Below, piece after piece: positions 59,587 to 64,000 of a DNA stretch of 64,000 nt. Position numbers and translations under genes: made by a program. The stretch comes from Chamaecrista fasciculata (taxonomy: Eukaryota > Streptophyta > Magnoliopsida > Fabales > Fabaceae): the NCBI GenBank assembly GCA_003254925.1, contig QANZ01010589.1:147005-211004 (forward strand). The letters run 5' to 3'. The first letter of the stretch is position 1; every line of letters begins with the position of its first letter. A model generated the notes under the pieces. It made no database searches. It saw nothing but the letters and a program-made list of their open reading frames with translations, and was not told the origin of the DNA.

Positions 59587-60030
59587 TGTAAACGTTTGTA
59601 CCCCCTTCCCCCTTCTCCTCTTTTCTGTTGATGTACTGACCTCTTGTGTCTTTTGCTTTCCCCTGTGTAAGAAGAAAGTTTGTACATAATTTTTGCTTAT
59701 ATGAAATGTATTATTGGCGTTGGGTGCCATTTCTGTTATTTGCTTGTGTTATAGCGTATAAATTTATATTGTAACGATTTGTTACTGTGTGTGGGTCACG
59801 TTGTTTACTTCGTGAGTTTACTCGTGACGGGGCTAGCCGAAGCAGGTGACTCTGACCTGCAGAGCGTTGGAGCTCGAATGTCCGAGGCGTAGGGGAGGCG
59901 TCCCTCCCCGCCTGCGTGAAGGACCGAGGGTCCATTTAATCGTTCATAATAGAAAGATAAAAGGGAAAAAACAGCAATAAGAAGAAACATGAATTTCATT
60001 TAAACTTTGAGAAAAGTTACATGAATCCTG
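59587..60030. other. Non-coding spacer between the antisense ORF and integrase
   Basis: No coding signal. This is where the 3' ends of the sense pol and the antisense ORF converge. A phrase GGAGCTCGAATGTCCG (about 59868-59883) recurs in near-identical form inside the spacer in pol (about 62411-62426). Confidence 0.6.
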
Positions 60031-62280
60031 TCATGGCGACAGATATTTCTTTAACTTAGCTATATTCCACGGGTTTGGGAGATGGTTCCCACCCATGGTT
60101 TCTAGGCGGTAGGCCCCTCCTGGGAGTGTTTCATAAATCCGATATGGACCTTCCCAGTTGGGTCCCAGTTTGCCTTCCGAGGGGTTGACCCTGTTGTTGG
60201 CGACTTCCCTTAGGACCAGGTCTCCGACGTGCAACGTACGTTTTTTGACCTTGGTGTTAAAGTAGTTCGCTATCTTCTGCTTATATGCAGCCATCCGGAT
60301 CAATGCTGTCTCCCTCATTTCCTCAGAGATATCTAAGGATGCCTGGCGCTGGGCCTGGTTTTGCTGCTCCTCATAGTAGAGGACTCTGTCGGAGGTTGCT
60401 CCGATTTCAGCGGGTATCATGGCTTCGCAGCCGTAGGCTAGAGCGTAGGGGGTTTCTTTGGTTGCTGTCTGTTCTGTGACACGGTAGGACCACAAAACCG
60501 AAGGCAATTCGTCTACCCATCGCCCCTTGGCGTTGTTCAGGCGCTTTTTTAATCCCTTGAGGATGATTCTGTTAGCCAGCTCTGTTTGTCCATTTGTGGC
60601 GGGGTGTTCCACGGATGTGGTCTTCAGCCTCATGTGGTAATTTTCGCAGAATTCTCGGAATTGCTGGCTGATGAATTGGCGCCCATTGTCTGTGATGAGA
60701 GTGTGTGGGATGCCAAATCGAGTTATTATGTTCTTGGTGACGAACTTGATGATTGCCGCCGAGGTAATAGACGCCAGGGGCTCTGCCTCTACCCACTTGG
60801 TAAAGTGGTCGACGGCGACTACCAGGAACTTCCGTTGGTTGGTGGCCTGTGGAAATGGCCCCAGGATGTCTATGCCCCAAATGTCAAAAGGCCACGGGGC
60901 CTGCAGGGGATGCATATCCTCTGCCGGCGTGTGTATGAGGTTTCCGTGGCGTTGGCACTTGTCACATGTCTTGACTAGTTGATCTGCGTCCTTAATGATG
61001 CCCGGCCAGTAGAAGCCGGCTTGCAGCGTTTTTCTTTTCAGAGCTGCCGGGGCCTGGTGGGAGCCACATACTCCGGCGTGCAGCTCGCGTAGGATGTAGT
61101 TTGCCTCCTCCGGGGGTACACACTTCAGTGATGGAGACGAAAATCCCTTTTTGTAAAGTGTTTCGCCGGATAGGAAGTACCGTGCAGCCCTTCTGGTCAA
61201 GTTCCTCGCTTCTGCTCGGTCGGCGGGGAGGGTGCCATCCTTGAGGTAGGCCACAATAGGCGTCATCCAGGTGGATACCCCATCTATCTGATTCACTTCC
61301 TCCTCACTGATGGAGGGTTGTTCGAGAGTGGTGCAGATGATGGAGTCTCGGCCGGCCTTGCTGGGCTTGTTTGCCAGCTTCGCTAACTTGTCGGCGCGGG
61401 AGTTCTGATCCCGGGGGACGTGTCGGAATTCGACTTTTCGAAATTTGGCTGCTAGACGCCGCGCTTTAGCGTGATACTTGAGGATGGTTTCCTCTTTTGC
61501 TTCGAACTCCCCTTTCATTTGCTGGACCACCAATTGCGAGTCACTGTTGACCGTCAGCTCCTGGGCGTTGACTGTTAGTGCCAACTCCAAGGCAGCTAGG
61601 AGAGCCTCGTATTCGGCCTGGTTATTGGTGGCGGGGAAGCGTATCTCAATGGATTGCTCAATAACCATGCCGTCTGGCGCTTCTAGGATGACTCCGGCCC
61701 CTTTTGACTTGCTGGAGGAGGCACCATCTACGTATATTATCCATGTGCTGTTGAGTGCTTCCGGTGAAGTCATCTCAGCGACGAAGTCCGCTAAGGCCTG
61801 CCCCTTGATGGCTCTTCGGGGTTGGAACATGAGTCCGAATTCCGAGAGCTCAATGGCCCAGTAAGATAGCCGTCCGGCGACATCGGGCTGGTGAATGACC
61901 TTCCGTAGTGGTCGGTCGGTCCGGACGATGATCTGATACTGCTGGTAGTAGGGTCGGAGCTTCCTTGTTGATACCAGTAAGGCGAATGCCAGCTTCTCGA
62001 GCATGTGGTATCGCGATTCCGATGGGGTCAGGACCTTGCTGGAGAAGTAAATGGGCTTCTGATCCTCTCCCTCCTCGGTGACTAACGCAGAGCTGACTGC
62101 CTGATCGTTAGCCGCGAGATATACGTATATCGGTGTCTCCAGCCTGGGAGTGGTCAGTATTGGCGGTTTTGCCAGATACTGCTTCAGCTCCAGGAAGGCC
62201 CTATCGCATTCCTCCGTCCATTCGAACTTCTTTCCTCCTTTGAGGGTTTTGAAGAATGGGAGGCAGCGGTCGGCGGACCT
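60031..62280 (-). CDS. Gypsy pol block: RNase H and integrase
   Basis: In element sense the block starts with the RT-RNase H connection (CLPFFKTLKGGKKFEW-like, KPIYFSSKVL) and RNase H (IIYVDGASSSKSKGAGVILE). An archaeal-like extra RNase H segment is plausible from NNQAEYEALLAALELAL and VNSDSQLVVQQM. Integrase follows with the zinc-binding HHCC region (CDKCQRHGN) and the DDE core (WGIDILGPFP, ITDNGRQF, NGQTELANR). It ends with a C-terminal segment (GPYRIYETLPGGAYRLETM). It is treated as a fossil copy; the block itself looks open. Confidence 0.9.
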   Translation of the reverse strand, partial: RSADRCLPFFKTLKGGKKFEWTEECDRAFLELKQYLAKPPILTTPRLETPIYVYLAANDQAVSSALVTEEGEDQKPIYFSSKVLTPSESRYHMLEKLAFALLVSTRKLRPYYQQYQIIVRTDRPLRKVIHQPDVAGRLSYWAIELSEFGLMFQPRRAIKGQALADFVAEMTSPEALNSTWIIYVDGASSSKSKGAGVILEAPDGMVIEQSIEIRFPATNNQAEYEALLAALELALTVNAQELTVNSDSQLVVQQMKGEFEAKEETILKYHAKARRLAAKFRKVEFRHVPRDQNSRADKLAKLANKPSKAGRDSIICTTLEQPSISEEEVNQIDGVSTWMTPIVAYLKDGTLPADRAEARNLTRRAARYFLSGETLYKKGFSSPSLKCVPPEEANYILRELHAGVCGSHQAPAALKRKTLQAGFYWPGIIKDADQLVKTCDKCQRHGNLIHTPAEDMHPLQAPWPFDIWGIDILGPFPQATNQRKFLVVAVDHFTKWVEAEPLASITSAAIIKFVTKNIITRFGIPHTLITDNGRQFISQQFREFCENYHMRLKTTSVEHPATNGQTELANRIILKGLKKRLNNAKGRWVDELPSVLWSYRVTEQTATKETPYALAYGCEAMIPAEIGATSDRVLYYEEQQNQAQRQASLDISEEMRETALIRMAAYKQKIANYFNTKVKKRTLHVGDLVLREVANNRVNPSEGKLGPNWEGPYRIYETLPGGAYRLETMGGNHLPNPWNIAKLKKYLSP

Positions 62281-62533
62281 GGTTAGTTTGTTTTAGACGT
62301 TCTGTTAGTACTTGTTGCGTAAGTAGAATAAACAGAGAATTTGCACAAGAAGAGACTTTTTATTAATGTAGTAGGGGGCTCGCGATGTGCAAGCATACAT
62401 ACATCATTCGGAGCTCGTATGTCCGGGTAGGAGATTACAAAAACGTAAGTAAATGTAAACAGGGAGAGGGGTGGGGGGGATACGCCCCTTGACTAACTAC
62501 TTCTGAATAGAAGTGGAGTGATCAGTGCTGACG

Positions 62534-63994
62534 CTACCTGGAGAGGAAGCGATGGATGGCGGCGATCCGGCCGGTGAGGCGTTGCACCTCCTTGGGGTTC
62601 TTGGGAGGGGACATTTCCATTATGGCTCTGCACTGGTCCGGGTTGACCTCTATTCCTCGCTGTGAGATGAGGAACCCGAGGAATTTGCCTCCCGACACGC
62701 CAAAGGCACATTTTGAAGGATTAAGGCGCATCTGGTACTGCCTCAGTATTGCGAAGATCTCCTCCAGGTCCTCCAGATGGTTGTTGCCGGCTTTCGTCTT
62801 GACGACCATGTCGTCGACGTATACCTCGATGTTCTTTCCGAGGTGGTCCCGGAAGAAGAGGTCCATCATGCGCTGGTAGGTGGCGCCGGCATTCTTCAGG
62901 CCAAAGGGCATGACCTTGTAGCAGAAGACCCCCTTGTCTGTGATGAAGGCAGTCTTCTCCACGTCCCTTGGGTCCATCCGGATCTGATTGTATCCGGAAA
63001 ATGCGTCGAGGAAGCTCAGTGTGGCGTGGCCACTTGTTCCGTCGACGAGTCTGTCGATGCTAGGGAGTGGGTAGGGGTCCTTCGGGCATGCCTTGTTCAG
63101 GTCGGAGAAGTCTACACACATTCTCCATTTTCCGTTGGCCTTCTGGACTAGGACAACGTTGGACAGCCACGTGGGGTACTTGGTTTCGCGAATGAAACCT
63201 GCTGCCAGCAACTTCTCTACTTCCTCTTTCGCTGCCTGCTGGCGTTGTTGACCCAAGTTTCTTTTCTTCTGGAAGACGCCAGGTCTCCCATCAACGTTAA
63301 GGGAATGGCAGATGATGCTTGGGTCAATCCCCGGCATGTCCGATGCGGACCATGCAAAAATGTCCTCATTCCGGTAGAGGAACTGGATCAGTGCTTCCTT
63401 TTCTGGCGGGGAGAGGGTGGCGCAGATGTTGACGGTTTTTTCCGGGGAGCCCGGAAAAGCCACTGACTCCATCTCATCCGACGGCTGCGGATGGTTCTGC
63501 GGGATCTCGTCCCGTAAGTCGACAATCTCGCAGTTCATTACTGCGTGTTCCTTCTCTTTTCCTTTTTCAGAGGATGACGGCGGAGGGTTCTGAGGGGCTT
63601 CTCGGCTGGTCTGGGGCTTGGCCAGGCTGGTGGCGTAGCATTGCCTGGCTACCTCCTGGTTTGCCCGTACCTGCCCCACACCGTTAGGGGTGGGGAATTT
63701 CATCAGCAGGTGTGCCGTGGACACTACGGCACGGGCAGCATTCAGCGACGGCCTACCGAGAATGGCGTTGTAGGCGGAAGGTGTCTTGACAACCACGAAG
63801 ATAGTTGGGATGCACACGCACTTCGGATCCTCTCCTAGCGTGAGGTTCAGTTCGATCATCCCCTCCACGGGGACCTGGGCCCCGGAAAAGCCTATCAGGT
63901 GCTCGTTGAAAGGGGAGAGTTGCTCTCTGGAGAGACCCATACTTGAGAAGGCATCCCAAAATAGTATGTCAGCCGAGGACCCCTGGTCAACCAA
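62534..63994 (-). CDS. Gypsy pol block: aspartic protease and reverse transcriptase
   Basis: In element sense the block opens within the retropepsin (VDQGSSADILFWDAF), continues through a linker (IDPSIICHSLNVDG) and a full Ty3/Gypsy reverse transcriptase (VLVQKANGKWRMCVDFSDLN; PYPLPSIDRLVDG; FLDAFSGYNQIRMDP; PFGLKNAGATYQRMM; the active site YVDDMVVK). The YVDD box and linker wording are typical of the Tat lineage. The gag region is beyond the window. The block looks open. Confidence 0.9.
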   Translation of the reverse strand: MVDQGSSADILFWDAFSSMGLSREQLSPFNEHLIGFSGAQVPVEGMIELNLTLGEDPKCVCIPTIFVVVKTPSAYNAILGRPSLNAARAVVSTAHLLMKFPTPNGVGQVRANQEVARQCYATSLAKPQTSREAPQNPPPSSSEKGKEKEHAVMNCEIVDLRDEIPQNHPQPSDEMESVAFPGSPEKTVNICATLSPPEKEALIQFLYRNEDIFAWSASDMPGIDPSIICHSLNVDGRPGVFQKKRNLGQQRQQAAKEEVEKLLAAGFIRETKYPTWLSNVVLVQKANGKWRMCVDFSDLNKACPKDPYPLPSIDRLVDGTSGHATLSFLDAFSGYNQIRMDPRDVEKTAFITDKGVFCYKVMPFGLKNAGATYQRMMDLFFRDHLGKNIEVYVDDMVVKTKAGNNHLEDLEEIFAILRQYQMRLNPSKCAFGVSGGKFLGFLISQRGIEVNPDQCRAIMEMSPPKNPKEVQRLTGRIAAIHRFLSR

Positions 63995-64000
63995 GATCCT

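Larger units (their letters stand above)
55364..64000 (-). mobile_element. Ty3/Gypsy LTR retrotransposon, Tat-type, running off the right edge
   Basis: The element lies on the minus strand, so its 3' LTR is at the left (55364-55790) and its 5' LTR and gag are beyond 64000. From right to left come protease and reverse transcriptase, RNase H and integrase, a non-coding spacer, a large extra ORF on the opposite strand, and the 3' LTR. This order, with an antisense ORF between integrase and the 3' LTR, is known from Tat-lineage elements (maize Grande and relatives). The sequence is much more GC-rich than the host DNA around it. Most of pol is open, so the copy looks young; it appears broken at about one or two points, mainly in the antisense ORF. 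The solo LTR at 2020-2643 is from the same family. Confidence 0.92.

Noticed and set aside
60285-63838. Plus-strand ORFs opposite pol
   Set aside because: Shadows of the conserved minus-strand protease, RT, RNase H and integrase frames.

Overview
This is a stretch of a eudicot plant nuclear genome. It is AT-rich outside the last 8 kb. Genes have many short GT-AG introns, and the products are typical plant proteins. The sequence alone does not fix the species. Three assembly gaps are visible: a single n at 26563, a run of n at 54282-54294, and a single n at 55760.

Host genes, left to right: the 3' end of a class VII receptor-like cytoplasmic kinase (+, 335-1627); an intronless cis-prenyltransferase / dehydrodolichyl diphosphate synthase (+, 6824-7921); a complete 20-exon SAC-domain phosphoinositide phosphatase of the SAC6/7/8 type (-, 9951-18543); a complete five-exon endo-beta-mannanase (+, 27072-29916); two head-to-tail paralogous short FAR1-domain genes (+, 32639-34898 and 41567-42379); ribosomal protein uS10/S20 (-, 45260-46713); and a pICln homologue (-, 49273-51899). 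Exon chains were built by hand from splice sites. They close in frame at 597, 431, 238, 207, 122 and 226 residues. A degenerate ankyrin-repeat exon lies at about 39.0-39.2 kb. The genes belong to unrelated pathways (kinase signalling, dolichol synthesis, phosphoinositide turnover, mannan remodelling, transcription, translation, snRNP assembly), so there is no functional cluster except the FAR1 pair.

Transposable elements fill much of the rest. There is a solo LTR with a perfect 5-bp target duplication (2020-2643). A same-family, GC-rich Ty3/Gypsy element of the Tat type runs off the right edge (55364 to beyond 64000, minus strand) and carries a large extra ORF in antisense. There are two sizeable 5'-truncated L1-type LINEs (19.6-22.5 kb +, 23.3-25.3 kb -) and two smaller LINE tails. 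Several Mutator-like MITE families have 9-bp target duplications; one family has four copies, two of them inside introns of the mannanase gene. A candidate SINE is also present.

The least expected pattern is a set of eight tiny poly(A) insertions, 10-37 nt long, each flanked by a 9-15 bp direct repeat. They look like L1 copies truncated almost to nothing. One has an apparent empty site in a neighbouring tandem duplicate. Two perfect 21-22 bp inverted repeats with short loops lie between and just upstream of the FAR1 paralogues.
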